From Thermohahella caldifontis (lineage in GTDB: Bacteria > Pseudomonadota > Gammaproteobacteria > Pseudomonadales > Oleiphilaceae), in the NCBI RefSeq assembly GCF_041153465.1, contig NZ_CP154858.1, positions 62,001 through 126,000 on the forward strand: 64,000 nt of DNA, in the 5' to 3' direction. The notes under the pieces are model-generated. The model was not told the origin of the DNA and searched no databases. It saw only the letters and a program-made list of their open reading frames with translations. Positions 15,884 through 25,117 of the stretch are shown here, piece by piece. Position 1 is the stretch's first letter. Each line of letters opens with the position of its first letter. Both the position numbers and the translations under genes were made by a program.

Positions 15884-16978
15884 TTAGACGTTGAACCGGA
15901 AATGGATGACGTCGCCGTCCTGGACAACGTAGTCCTTGCCTTCCAGACGCCACTTGCCGGCATCCTTGGCGCCCTGTTCGCCGTTGTAGCGAACGAAATC
16001 TTCGTAGGCAATAACCTCTGCGCGAATGAAACCCCGCTCGAAGTCGGTATGGATGACGCCGGCCGCCTGAGGTGCCGTGGCGCCGACCGGAATGGTCCAT
16101 GCCCGCACTTCCTTCACGCCTGCCGTGAAGTAGGTCTGGAGACCCAGCAGAGCATATCCGGCGCGGATCACACGGTCCAGTCCGGGCTCTTCCATGCCGA
16201 GATCGGCCAGAAACTCGGCCCGCTCCTCATCTTCCAGTTCGGCGATTTCTGCTTCCAGCTTGTTGCAGATGGCCACCACTTCGGCACCCTCGCTGGCGGC
16301 GATCTTGCGGACGGTATCCAGGTAGGGGTTGTTGTCGAAGCCGTTTTCGTCCACGTTGGCGATATACATGGTGGGCTTGACCGTCAGCAGGCACAGTTCC
16401 CGGATTGCTTTCTGTTCTTCTTCGCTGAGCGCGATGGTGCGGACCGGTTGTGCCTCATTCAGCACCGGAAGCAGCTTGTCTTCCATGATGCTCAGGAGAA
16501 ATTTTGCATCCTTGTCGCCACCCTTTGCAATGCGGCCTACGCGCTTGATGGCCTTCTCCACGGTCTCAAGGTCGGCCAGCGCCAGTTCGGTATTGATGAC
16601 TTCAATGTCTGCTGCCGGATCGACTTTGGCGGCGACATGCACAACATTGCTGTCCTCAAAACATCTTACGACATGTGCAATGGCATCTGTCTGACGGATG
16701 TTGGCCAGGAACTGGTTTCCGAGGCCTTCGCCCTTGGAAGCCCCTTCCACCAGGCCCGCAATGTCCACGAACTCCATGGTCGTGGGCAGTACACGCTGGG
16801 GTTTGACAATCCGGGCCAGCTCATCCAGACGCGGATCCGGCATGGGGACAACGCCGGTGTTCGGTTCAATGGTACAGAACGGAAAATTGGCTGCCTCAAT
16901 ACCTGCCTTGGTCAGCGCATTGAACAGGGTGGACTTGCCAACATTGGGTAGTCCGACAATGCCACATTTGAATCCCAT
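15884..16978 (-). CDS. ychF: Redox-regulated ribosome-associated ATPase YchF
   Basis: Obg-family translation-factor-related ATPase, 364 residues (363 in E. coli). Walker A is GLPNVGKS (9-16); VDIAGLVEGASKGEGLGNQF is the switch region; the nucleotide-specificity loop is NVDE instead of NKxD, which explains the ATP preference of this family. A C-terminal TGS domain (YFTAGVKEVRAWTIPVGAT, GFIRAEVI) is present. It follows pth by 17 bases in the conserved prs-rplY-pth-ychF order. The IS1202-like element has inserted downstream of its stop without touching the gene. Confidence 0.97.
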   Translation of the reverse strand: MGFKCGIVGLPNVGKSTLFNALTKAGIEAANFPFCTIEPNTGVVPMPDPRLDELARIVKPQRVLPTTMEFVDIAGLVEGASKGEGLGNQFLANIRQTDAIAHVVRCFEDSNVVHVAAKVDPAADIEVINTELALADLETVEKAIKRVGRIAKGGDKDAKFLLSIMEDKLLPVLNEAQPVRTIALSEEEQKAIRELCLLTVKPTMYIANVDENGFDNNPYLDTVRKIAASEGAEVVAICNKLEAEIAELEDEERAEFLADLGMEEPGLDRVIRAGYALLGLQTYFTAGVKEVRAWTIPVGATAPQAAGVIHTDFERGFIRAEVIAYEDFVRYNGEQGAKDAGKWRLEGKDYVVQDGDVIHFRFNV

Positions 16979-16995
16979 GGAATGATCCTCGTATT

Positions 16996-17580
16996 TCAGG
17001 GACGCAGACTGTGCAGGATGTTCATGGGTTTCGACCAGTCTCCCCGGACAATATCCGGGAGCAGTGGGTCAATGCTATCGAAAACCTGATCCAGTTGCGT
17101 TCGTTCAGTTTTACCAAAGGGGTGCAGAACATAGTCGGCAACCCGGTTCTTGTCACCGGGGTGACCGATCCCCAATCGTAGTCGGCCAAATTCACGTTTG
17201 TCGCCCAGTGCCTTGATAATATCCCTCAGGCCGTTGTGTCCCCCATGACCGCCGCCGGCTTTCAAACGCACTTCGCCCGGCTGAATATCCAGTTCGTCAT
17301 GGGCAACAAGCAAGGATTCGGGCGGCAACCGGTAGAAGTTGACCAGTGCCTGGACTGCAAGCCCGCTGCGATTCATGTAGGTTTGCGGGAACAGGAGATG
17401 AATATCCCGGCCGCCCACCTGGATGCGCCCATAGAGTCCGTGAAACCGGCGCTCCGGGCGGAGAGTGGCAAAGTGACGTTCTGCAAGGTGCTGAACCCAC
17501 AACGCGCCAGCATTGTGGCGCGTTGTGGCATACTGGGGGCCGGGATTGCCCAGCCCCACAATAGCTTGTACAGCGGGCAT
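16996..17580 (-). CDS. pth: Peptidyl-tRNA hydrolase
   Basis: Recycles peptidyl-tRNA that drops off ribosomes. The active site is visible: IVGLGNPGPQYATTRHNAG (Asn13, His22 by local count), YMNRSGLAVQ, AHDELDIQPGEVRLKAGGGH and GHNGLRDI. 194 residues, the usual length. Three bases separate it from rplY upstream and 17 from ychF downstream, so the three are cotranscribed. Confidence 0.97.
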   Translation of the reverse strand: MPAVQAIVGLGNPGPQYATTRHNAGALWVQHLAERHFATLRPERRFHGLYGRIQVGGRDIHLLFPQTYMNRSGLAVQALVNFYRLPPESLLVAHDELDIQPGEVRLKAGGGHGGHNGLRDIIKALGDKREFGRLRLGIGHPGDKNRVADYVLHPFGKTERTQLDQVFDSIDPLLPDIVRGDWSKPMNILHSLRP

Positions 17581-17583
17581 GAA

Positions 17584-18210
17584 TTACTCGCCGGCTTCTT
17601 CGCCTTCGGCCTCGCCTTCCGCCTCGGCGGCACCCTTGGGCTTGTGGATGGCAACGACCGGCAGGTCATGATCGGGGCCATGACGCAGCGCAACCAGCTC
17701 CACGCCTTCCGGCAGCTTGAGGTCGGACAAGTGGAGAATTTCGTCCATCTTGACTTCGGCCAGATCCACTTCAATGAAGTCGGGCAGGTCTTTGGGCAGA
17801 CACTCGATTTCCACTTCGTTAAGCAGGTGGTTGGCCTTGCCGCCCTGGTTCTTGATGGCGTCGCACTTGTCTTCGTTGATGAAGTGCAGCGGTACCTGAA
17901 CGGTGATCTTGTGGCCGGCGACAACGCGCATGAAGTCAATGTGCAGCACGGTCGGCTTGTACGGGTGGCGCTGCAGATCCTTCAGGATGGCGCGTTCCTT
18001 GTTGCCGTCAATGTTGAGCTCAATCACGTGAGAGTAGAAGGACTCGGTGTCCAGCACTTTCATCAGCTCATTCTCGGGAATGGCGATGTTCAGCGGGGCC
18101 TTGTCGCCACCGTACAGAATGCCGGGGACTTTCATTTCGCGACGCAGGCGGCGGCTCGCACCTTTCCCTTGAACGTCACGAACAGAGACGTTGAACTGGA
18201 TGTCTGACAT
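17584..18210 (-). CDS. rplY: 50S ribosomal protein L25 (TL5/CTC type)
   Basis: 5S rRNA-binding ribosomal protein with the extra C-terminal domain of the TL5/CTC form: 208 residues, against 94 for the short E. coli L25. The N-terminal RNA-binding part (MSDIQFNVSVRDVQGKGASR) precedes the beta-rich second domain, and the acidic tail PKGAAEAEGEAEGEEAGE is typical. AGGAG lies before the ATG. It starts after the prs terminator, so it probably needs some read-through or its own promoter in the 78-base gap. Confidence 0.96.
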   Translation of the reverse strand: MSDIQFNVSVRDVQGKGASRRLRREMKVPGILYGGDKAPLNIAIPENELMKVLDTESFYSHVIELNIDGNKERAILKDLQRHPYKPTVLHIDFMRVVAGHKITVQVPLHFINEDKCDAIKNQGGKANHLLNEVEIECLPKDLPDFIEVDLAEVKMDEILHLSDLKLPEGVELVALRHGPDHDLPVVAIHKPKGAAEAEGEAEGEEAGE

Positions 18211-18233
18211 GGTTTTTCTCCTGTTTAAATATC

Positions 18234-18267
18234 AAAACCCTGCCAGCCCGCGACCAGACTGACAGGG
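18234..18267 (-). terminator. Intrinsic terminator after prs
   Basis: On the minus strand CCCTGTCAG pairs with CTGGCAGGG (one mismatch) and is followed by TTTTGAT. It lies between prs and rplY and may attenuate rather than fully stop transcription into rplY-pth-ychF. Confidence 0.55.
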
Positions 18268-18288
18268 CGAGTAATCAGTGCTGCGTCC

Positions 18289-19233
18289 TTATCGGAACAT
18301 GGCACTGATGGATTCTTCGTTGCACACCCGGCGGATGGACTCTGCCAGCAGGCCGGCCAGTGTGAGCTGCCGGATTTTAGCACATTTTTTGGCGCTGTCA
18401 CTCAGCGGAATGGTATCTGTGACCACGAGCTCGTCCAGAACCGAGTTTTCGATGTTCTCGATGGCCGGGCCTGACAGCACCGGGTGCGTGATGTAGGCCA
18501 GCACCCGGGTGGCGCCCTGCTCCTTGAGGGCATTGGCAGCCTTGCACAGGGTGCCGGCAGTGTCCACGATATCGTCGATGAGGATGCAGGTCTTGCCTTC
18601 CACGTCACCGATGATGTGCATCACCTGCGCGACGTTGGCCTGGGGCCGGCGCTTGTCGATGATGGCCAGATCGGCGTCATTGAGGCGCTTGGCAAAGGCA
18701 CGGGCACGAACCACGCCGCCCACGTCGGGGGAGACCACCACAAAGTCATCAAGTTGCTTGCGTTCGATGTCATCCAGCATGACCGGTGTGGCATAGGCGT
18801 TGTCCACGGGAATGTGGAAGAAGCCCTGAATCTGGTCGGCATGCAGGTCTACGGTCAGAACGCGGTTGATGCCCACGCCGGTGAGAATGTCGGCAACGAC
18901 CTTGGCGCTGATGGGTACCCGTGAAGAGCGGGGGCGACGATCCTGTCTGGCATAGCCGTAGTAAGGGATGACGGCTGTAATGCGGCCGGCAGAGGCGCGG
19001 CGCAGGGCATCAGCCATGACGACCAGTTCCATCAGGTTGTCGTTGGTGGGCTGACAGGTCGGCTGAATGATGAAAACGTCGCGTCCGCGGACGTTCTCGT
19101 TGATTTCAACCATGACTTCGCCATCGCTGAACTTGCCGACAGTGGCATCTCCCAGTGGGATGTTCAGGGTATCGGCGACTTTGCGTGCAAGGTCAACGTT
19201 GGCGTTACCGGTAAATACCATCAACTTGGACAC
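18289..19233 (-). CDS. prs: Ribose-phosphate pyrophosphokinase
   Basis: Makes PRPP for nucleotide, histidine and tryptophan synthesis. Motifs: GDATVGKFSDGEVMVEINEN, RQDRRPRSSRVPISAK (ATP loop), DLHADQIQGFF and the PRPP loop ILIDDIVDTAGT. The GTG at 19233 (VSKLMVFTGNANVDL) is chosen because it aligns with the family N-terminus, follows GAGAAGG with 8-base spacing, and gives 314 residues (315 in E. coli). The upstream ATG at 19275 would add 14 unconserved residues. It lies just downstream of tRNA-Gln, probably on the same transcript. Confidence 0.96.
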   Translation of the reverse strand: MSKLMVFTGNANVDLARKVADTLNIPLGDATVGKFSDGEVMVEINENVRGRDVFIIQPTCQPTNDNLMELVVMADALRRASAGRITAVIPYYGYARQDRRPRSSRVPISAKVVADILTGVGINRVLTVDLHADQIQGFFHIPVDNAYATPVMLDDIERKQLDDFVVVSPDVGGVVRARAFAKRLNDADLAIIDKRRPQANVAQVMHIIGDVEGKTCILIDDIVDTAGTLCKAANALKEQGATRVLAYITHPVLSGPAIENIENSVLDELVVTDTIPLSDSAKKCAKIRQLTLAGLLAESIRRVCNEESISAMFR

Positions 19234-19294
19234 AGTAGGTACCTTCTCGCGTCTGGAACGGTTCGGCTTGGGCATGAGGATTCAGTCTGAGGAT

Positions 19295-19369
19295 TGGCTG
19301 GGGTGGCAGGATTCGAACCTGCGCATGACGGGATCAAAACCCGTTGCCTTACCGCTTGGCGACACCCCA
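19295..19369 (-). tRNA. tRNA-Gln (anticodon TTG)
   Basis: 75 bases including encoded CCA. Acceptor TGGGGTG / CACCCCA, anticodon loop TTTTGAT, T-arm GGTTCGAATCC. Its 5' end is 4 bases after the ispE stop, so it must be processed from the lolB-ispE transcript. The ispE-tRNA-Gln-prs order is common in gammaproteobacteria. Confidence 0.97.
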
Positions 19370-19373
19370 GTAT

Positions 19374-20252
19374 TCATGTTGGCAGCGCTCTGTTTGTCGC
19401 TTTCCAGTTGTCCAGCATCTGATGTGCCGGAGACCGATTGACGCCTTGTGCGATGAAGCCGCTCAGATGTTTCGGCAGTTCCATCAGGACGCGTTGTGCA
19501 TCCTCGGCGTTTTCGTATCGGGCAAAGACGCAGGCCCCGGTTCCGGTGAGTCTCGCGTTGCCCCGCTCAGAGAGCCACTCGTACGCCTTTCTGACTTCAG
19601 GGTAGAGTGAGAATACCACGTTTTCGCAATCGTTGCGCCCCGCGGTGTGTCCCTCGAAAGCGGGCGCTATTTTCATCTTTGGGGTGTCCCTTGTCAACAG
19701 GGGATGCGAAAAAATTTTCGCGGTGCTGACATGAACGGGTGGCTTGATCACCACATACCACCATTGCGGCAGGATGACGGGAGTCAGGCGCTCGCCCACG
19801 CCTTCCGCCCATGCGCTGCGGCCCAGCACAAAGACCGGTACGTCTGCCCCCAGTTGCCGTCCGAGCCTTGCCAGGCTGTTCGGGGGCAGATCGAGCTGCC
19901 ACAGCGCGTCCAGCGCAAGAAGTGTGCTTGCCGCATCGGAGCTGCCCCCGCCGACGCCACCGCCGCTCGGGAGTCGCTTCTCCAGCCGGATGGCGGCACC
20001 GAGCCTGCAGCCGGCATGATGCTGCAGGAGACGGGCCGCGCGGACGATCAGGTTGTCTTCCGGGGGAACCTCGTGCCAGTCGCTCTCGAGAATGATGTCC
20101 TGCGTGTCCAGCCGGCGGACATGAAGGGTGTCGCCATGATCCAGAAGCTGGAACAGCGTCTGAAGCTCATGGTAGCCGTCGGGGCGGCGGCCGTTGATAT
20201 GCAGCAGGAGATTGAGTTTGGCCGGTGCCGGCAGGCTCAGTTCAGTTGCCAT
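19374..20252 (-). CDS. ispE: 4-diphosphocytidyl-2-C-methyl-D-erythritol kinase
   Basis: GHMP-family kinase of the MEP isoprenoid pathway. The N-terminal PAPAKLNLLLHINGRRPDGY holds the substrate-binding lysine, the ATP-binding loop is LPSGGGVGGGSSDAAS near residue 95, and LTGTGACVFARY is the C-terminal GHMP motif. 292 residues, normal length. Overlaps the end of lolB by 16 bases, indicating coupling. Confidence 0.96.
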   Translation of the reverse strand: MATELSLPAPAKLNLLLHINGRRPDGYHELQTLFQLLDHGDTLHVRRLDTQDIILESDWHEVPPEDNLIVRAARLLQHHAGCRLGAAIRLEKRLPSGGGVGGGSSDAASTLLALDALWQLDLPPNSLARLGRQLGADVPVFVLGRSAWAEGVGERLTPVILPQWWYVVIKPPVHVSTAKIFSHPLLTRDTPKMKIAPAFEGHTAGRNDCENVVFSLYPEVRKAYEWLSERGNARLTGTGACVFARYENAEDAQRVLMELPKHLSGFIAQGVNRSPAHQMLDNWKATNRALPT

Positions 20253-20818
20253 GTGGTGATGACCAGTCGGATGCGCAGGTTGTCACGGGACAGGTCCACG
20301 CGGGTCGGCAGCGTGATACCGTTGACGGGCGTGAAGCGCGAGGCAACGACTTCCCATCCCAGTTGATTGAATTGCCGGGTCCCGGGGGCTGATTCCGGGG
20401 CCTGTGTCCATGGTTGTCCGGGCAGTGGGAGGCCTCTTGCCCACCAGGGGAGTGCAGAGACGGGCAGAGGCAGCTTCAGGGCTTCCCGGACGAGTTTGTC
20501 CGGTGCGTCGGAGAGATAGACGTCATCTCCCTGGATAATCCGGATGTGTCCGGGGGTGCCGGTCAGCCGTGCCGCTCCAAGGCCGAACAGTGTTGAGGAC
20601 AGCCGGATATCAAAATGGTCGCCCGACTGGACCCAGCTGTTAATGGCAGCAAAATGGCGTGTCTTGCCCTGCGTGACACCGATCTTGCCCGTGACCTGCC
20701 ACCGGGACAGTGCCGCCGCGGCAGCCTGATCCGGTGGTACGGGCGGCGCAGGCGGCGTAGTGGCGCAACCGGCCAGGAAGACGACAAGAAGTACTGGCAG
20801 GATTGACCGCAACCGCAT
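20237..20818 (-). CDS. lolB: Outer-membrane lipoprotein localisation protein LolB
   Basis: Outer-membrane lipoprotein receptor that accepts lipoproteins from LolA. The signal peptide MRLRSILPVLLVVFLAGC has its lipobox cysteine at 18. WQVTGKIGV near residue 40 and the central LPLPVSALPWWARGLPLPG loop are LolB hallmarks. 193 residues. Its start overlaps the stop of the upstream TPR gene by one base, and its end overlaps ispE. Confidence 0.94.
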   Translation of the reverse strand: MRLRSILPVLLVVFLAGCATTPPAPPVPPDQAAAAALSRWQVTGKIGVTQGKTRHFAAINSWVQSGDHFDIRLSSTLFGLGAARLTGTPGHIRIIQGDDVYLSDAPDKLVREALKLPLPVSALPWWARGLPLPGQPWTQAPESAPGTRQFNQLGWEVVASRFTPVNGITLPTRVDLSRDNLRIRLVITTWQLN

Positions 20819-22566
20819 CAGAGTGATCCTGCGCCCAGTCGTTCCATGGTTTCCCGGATGATCGGGTGGTCGGGGGCTTTTTCAAGGCCTTCCTTCCAGA
20901 TGGCTGCGGCCTTGTCCCGCTCTCCCTTCAGCCAGAGCAGTTCGCCCAGGTGCGCCGCAACCTCGGGGTCTTTCATCTTGTCCCAGGCCTTGTGTACCCA
21001 GGTCAGTGCCGTTTCGGGATCACCCAGCCGATAGAGTACCCAGCCCATGCTGTCCATGATGGCGGGGTTGTCCGGGTCGAGTTCCAGCGCACGAGCGATG
21101 AGGTCCCGGGCTTCGGCAAGTCTGACGTTGCGATTGGCCCAGGAATAGCCCAGCGCATTCATGGCCGTGGCATTGTCGGGTTCCAGTTCGAGGATGTAAC
21201 GGAGATCCTCCTCCATGGCTTCTGCATTGCCAAGGCGGTCATTGAGCATGGCGCGGGCGTAGCGCAACTGAATGTCGTCCGGGTATTCCGAGATGGCCTG
21301 GTCTGCAAGCCTGAGCGCCTCTTCTTCGTGCTTGGCCTGCATCCAGACATTGATCTGGATATCCCACAGTTGCGCGGCCTGATCCGGATACTGGTTGCGC
21401 GCGTCGTCAAAGGCGGCCTGCGCTTCGGCATTGCGTCCTTCAGAGAGCAGCAGGTATGCCGCCCTGCCCAGTGCATCGAAGTAGCGTCCACCCTGCCTGA
21501 CGGCCAGATAATGCTGAATGGCCTCATCAGTCCGGTTTTGGAGGTCTGCCAGACGGCCGAGGAAAAACTGCGCCTCATTCTGGTGCTTGTTGTCCCGGAC
21601 GAGCGCTTCCAGTTCTGACCTGGCGATATCGTATTTTCTGGCTTCCAGCGCAACGAGGGCATGGGACAGTCTGAGGTGACTGGCTTCCGGCTGCAGTGCC
21701 ATGAGTCGTTCATATTCACTCATGGCATCCTCCAGTTTTTCGGCCTTGATCAGCATCCGGGCATGCAGGGTGCCCAGTATCAGGCTTTCGGGTTGTTCCC
21801 GGGTGGCCTGCTGAAGGAAGGCCAGTCCTTGCTCAAGGTCCTTGTTGGCCAGCATGCGGGCGTGCAAGGCGAGGATGTTTTCATCGTCGCTGTGGCGGAT
21901 GAGATCGGTGGTGATGGCCAGCGCTGCATCAAGCTGACCATCCATTTCCAGCAGCAGGGCGTAACCATAGGCGATTTCATCCTCATCCGGGTGCCGCGTC
22001 ATGAGCTGGCGATAGAGTTCGGTGAGCTGATGCCGCTCTTCCTCGTTCAGGTTCTGGGCGTGCAGGGCCAGGCGGTCAAATCGTGAGGCGCCACCGAGTC
22101 CCATGACGGCTTCCATCTGGGCAATGGCTTCCTGGTAGCGTTTGGCCTTGATGAGCTGGAATGCGGCAAGTTGATGCGCTTCCACATTGGCCGGTTCGTT
22201 CTTTGCCCAGAGCAGCGCCAGTTCGGTCAGGGCTTCCTCGTCCTTGACGAACTGTGCGATGCGTACCGCCCTTTCGATCACGCCCGGATCCTGAGTGTCC
22301 ACCGCCACTTCCCGATAATTTCGCAGCAAGGTGGCATAGTCCTCCTGCTGCGCGGCAAATTCGGCAACGAGCAGCCTGGCCAGCACGTCCCGCCTGAAGG
22401 CGGTCGGGTGGGGGGACTGCTCCTCGGGTGGCGGTGCCATCTCCTCGGGTGTGAGCAGGCTTTTCATGACCGGTGTGGCCTGCGTGGCACTGTATGGCTG
22501 CAGTGTGCTGCACCCCGCGAGCAGCAGTGCGAGGGCGGCTTGAGCTAATGCGAGTCGTGTTTTCAT
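20818..22566 (-). CDS. TPR-repeat lipoprotein
   Basis: 582 residues from the ATG at 22566, which begins the lipoprotein signal MKTRLALAQAALALLLAGC (cysteine 19). A start at 22593 is possible but has no ribosome site, while AGGAAGG precedes 22566. At least ten tetratricopeptide repeats fill the rest, such as LELEPDNATAMNALGYSWAN and ALELDPDNPAIMDSMGWVLY. Anchored in the envelope, probably a scaffold. Function is unknown, but the gene upstream of lolB is a TPR lipoprotein in many gammaproteobacteria. Divergent from hemA. Confidence 0.88.
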   Translation of the reverse strand: MKTRLALAQAALALLLAGCSTLQPYSATQATPVMKSLLTPEEMAPPPEEQSPHPTAFRRDVLARLLVAEFAAQQEDYATLLRNYREVAVDTQDPGVIERAVRIAQFVKDEEALTELALLWAKNEPANVEAHQLAAFQLIKAKRYQEAIAQMEAVMGLGGASRFDRLALHAQNLNEEERHQLTELYRQLMTRHPDEDEIAYGYALLLEMDGQLDAALAITTDLIRHSDDENILALHARMLANKDLEQGLAFLQQATREQPESLILGTLHARMLIKAEKLEDAMSEYERLMALQPEASHLRLSHALVALEARKYDIARSELEALVRDNKHQNEAQFFLGRLADLQNRTDEAIQHYLAVRQGGRYFDALGRAAYLLLSEGRNAEAQAAFDDARNQYPDQAAQLWDIQINVWMQAKHEEEALRLADQAISEYPDDIQLRYARAMLNDRLGNAEAMEEDLRYILELEPDNATAMNALGYSWANRNVRLAEARDLIARALELDPDNPAIMDSMGWVLYRLGDPETALTWVHKAWDKMKDPEVAAHLGELLWLKGERDKAAAIWKEGLEKAPDHPIIRETMERLGAGSL

Positions 22567-22750
22567 GGGCTTGTTGTTTACCTTCCTGGTCATGGCACAA
22601 GCATATACGGAACCCGGCCAAATATCATTAATTGCGCTTCATCAAGCAAAGGTGTGGCGGTTCGGTGTAAGGTTGTGCGGCTGCCGGGTTTGGTATGAAC
22701 GGGCCGCCCGGTTACAATGTGCGTTTCCTGATGAGACTGATGATCCACAC

Positions 22751-24069
22751 ATGACGCTTTTGGCTTTGGGGATAAATCACAAAACGGCTCCGGTCGCCAT
22801 CCGCGAACGGGTGGCCTTTGCGCCGGACCGGATCGAGTCGGCCTTGCGCGAGGTGGTAGATCAGTCACTGGCCGACGAAGTGGCCATTTTGTCCACCTGT
22901 AACCGGACCGAGCTTTACTGTTCGGTGCGGAGTGGCGAGGATGCACCCCGCCTGGTGGACTGGATCAGCCGGTATCACGGTGTGGATCGTGAAGCGCTGG
23001 TGTCCTGCGTTTACCTGCACCGGGAGCGGGATGCGGTAATGCACATGATGCGCGTGGCATCGGGGCTGGACTCTCTGGTGCTGGGTGAACCCCAGATTCT
23101 CGGACAGGTCAAGGATGCGTATGCGTTTGCGCAGGCTGCCGGTACACTGGGGGGGCGCTGGAGCGGCTGTTTCAGCATACCTTTGGCATGGCCAAACGGG
23201 TGCGGACCGAAACAGCCATCGGCGCCAATCCGGTTTCTGTCGCCTATGCCGCGGTATCCATGGCCGGACACATCTTCTCCGATTTCGGGAGCCTGACGGC
23301 GCTCCTGATCGGTGCAGGCGAGACCATTGAACTGGTGGCGCGGCACCTGCAACGCGCGGGTGTGAGACGCATGATCATTGCCAACCGGACGCTGGTGAAA
23401 GCTCAGGCCCTGGCGACCGAATTTCAGGGTGAGGCCATTGCCCTGCCTGACATCCCCGAACACCTCCACCGGGCAGACCTGATCGTGGCGTCTACCGCCA
23501 GTCCGCTGCCCATTCTCGGGAAAGGTGCCATGGAGCAGGCAGTCCGAAAGCGCCGTCACAAGCCGGTGTTCATTGCGGATATTGCCGTGCCGAGGGATGT
23601 GGAAGCGGAAGTGGGTGAACTTCCGGACGTTTATCTCTACACGGTGGATGATCTGCAACAGGTGATACAGGACAACATGCGCTCGCGGAAAGAGGCAGCG
23701 CGTGAGGCCATGTGTCTGATTGAACAGGGGGCAGATGCCTTCATGTCCGATCTGCGGGTGCGGGCATCGGCGGACGTACTGAAGGCCTTCCGGCATCAGG
23801 CCATGCAGATACAGGCAGCGGAGATTGATCGAGCGCTGCGCCGTCTCGCCCAGGGGAATGATCCGGCCGATGTTGTCCGTGCACTGGCCAACAGTCTGAC
23901 CAACAAATTGCTTCATGCGCCGACCGTCGCCGTTCGCAAGGCGGCTGCCGAGGGGCGTGGTGAAGTGGCCCGGTGGCTGGCCGTCTTGCACGGTCTGCCG
24001 CTGGAGAGTGAATCCCGATCTCAGGACACCGATGAAACCATCCATACAGACCAAACTGGAACAGCTTGA
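22751..24069 (+). pseudogene. hemA: Glutamyl-tRNA reductase, frameshifted in this sequence
   Basis: First committed step of C5 tetrapyrrole synthesis: reduces Glu-tRNA to glutamate-1-semialdehyde. Residues 1-133 are in one frame (MTLLALGINHKTAPVAIRER, catalytic Cys50 in STCNRTE, SGLDSLVLGEPQILGQVK). The rest is in another frame from about 23150 (FGMAKRVRTETAIGANPVSV, NADPH loop LLIGAGET, C-terminal dimerisation domain). The break is at a run of seven G (23149-23155); eight G would read AGTLGGALERLFQHTFGMAK and restore the family sequence. As hemA is essential in most gammaproteobacteria, a missing base in the assembly is likelier than gene loss. The end overlaps prfA by 38 bases. Confidence 0.9.
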
Positions 24070-25117
24070 ATCCCGTTTCGAAGAGCTACAGGCGCTGATG
24101 TCATCACCCGAGGTGATTGATGACAACAGTCGTTTCAGAGCATGCTCACAGGAATATGCCGAACTGGAGCCGGTGGTGGAGGCCTGGCGGGCCTACCAGC
24201 GCGTGCAGGCCGATCTGGCCGAGGCGGAGGCGCTTCTGGATGATCCGGACCCGGACATGCGCGAAATGGGTCAGGAAGAAGTGCGGCACGCCCGGGCGCG
24301 GCTGGAGGAAATGGAGGCAAACCTGAATTTCCTGCTGCTGCCGAAGGATCCCAATGACTCGGCCAATGTGTATCTGGAAATCCGGGCGGGCACGGGTGGC
24401 GACGAGGCCGCGCTCTTTGCGGGCGATCTCTACCGCATGTATGTGCGTTATGGTGAACAGAAGGGCTGGCGGTTTGAAGTGATGAGTGAAAACCCGGGTG
24501 AGCATGGGGGCTACAAGGAAATCATCGTGCGGGTGGAAGGCCAGAACGTTTACCGTCAGCTGAAATTCGAGTCCGGCGCTCACCGGGTGCAGCGCGTACC
24601 GGAGACGGAGTCCCAGGGCCGTATTCACACCTCTGCCTGTACGGTGGCGGTTCTGCCGGAGGTGGAGGAGGTGGATGCCATCGAGATCAACCCTGCGGAT
24701 CTGCGCATTGATACCTACCGGGCGTCCGGTGCCGGGGGTCAGCATGTGAACAAGACGGATTCGGCCATCCGGATCACGCACCTGCCCACGGGGACGGTGG
24801 TGGAGTGTCAGGATGAGCGCTCACAGCACAAGAACAGGGCGCGTGCCATGTCGTTGCTGCAGGCGAAGCTGCTGTCTCAGGTTCAGGAGGCGCAACGCAA
24901 GGAGCAGGCACAGACCCGCAAGTCACTGGTGGGCAGTGGTGATCGCTCGGAACGGATCCGGACCTACAACTTCCCGCAAGGGCGGGTGACGGATCACCGC
25001 ATCAACCTGACACTCTACAAGCTGGACGAGATCCTCCAGGGTGACCTGGATCCGGTCATCGAGCCCCTGTTGCAGGAATATCAGGCCGAGCAGCTTGCCC
25101 AGCTGCAGGACGCATGA
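24032..25117 (+). CDS. prfA: Peptide chain release factor 1
   Basis: Recognises UAA and UAG stop codons. MKPSIQTKLEQLESRFEELQ matches the E. coli N-terminus. The codon-reading tripeptide is Pro190-Glu-Thr192 (HRVQRVPETESQGR; PxT form), and the catalytic GGQ is at 235-237 in SGAGGQHVNKT. 361 residues, against 360 in E. coli. The start lies within the 3' end of hemA in another frame, and the stop overlaps prmC (ATGA). The hemA-prfA-prmC order is conserved. Confidence 0.97.
   Translation: MKPSIQTKLEQLESRFEELQALMSSPEVIDDNSRFRACSQEYAELEPVVEAWRAYQRVQADLAEAEALLDDPDPDMREMGQEEVRHARARLEEMEANLNFLLLPKDPNDSANVYLEIRAGTGGDEAALFAGDLYRMYVRYGEQKGWRFEVMSENPGEHGGYKEIIVRVEGQNVYRQLKFESGAHRVQRVPETESQGRIHTSACTVAVLPEVEEVDAIEINPADLRIDTYRASGAGGQHVNKTDSAIRITHLPTGTVVECQDERSQHKNRARAMSLLQAKLLSQVQEAQRKEQAQTRKSLVGSGDRSERIRTYNFPQGRVTDHRINLTLYKLDEILQGDLDPVIEPLLQEYQAEQLAQLQDA

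Noticed and set aside
19234..19275. ATG start of prs at 19275
   Set aside because: Adds 14 residues absent from the family and lacks a ribosome site; GTG 19233 has both.
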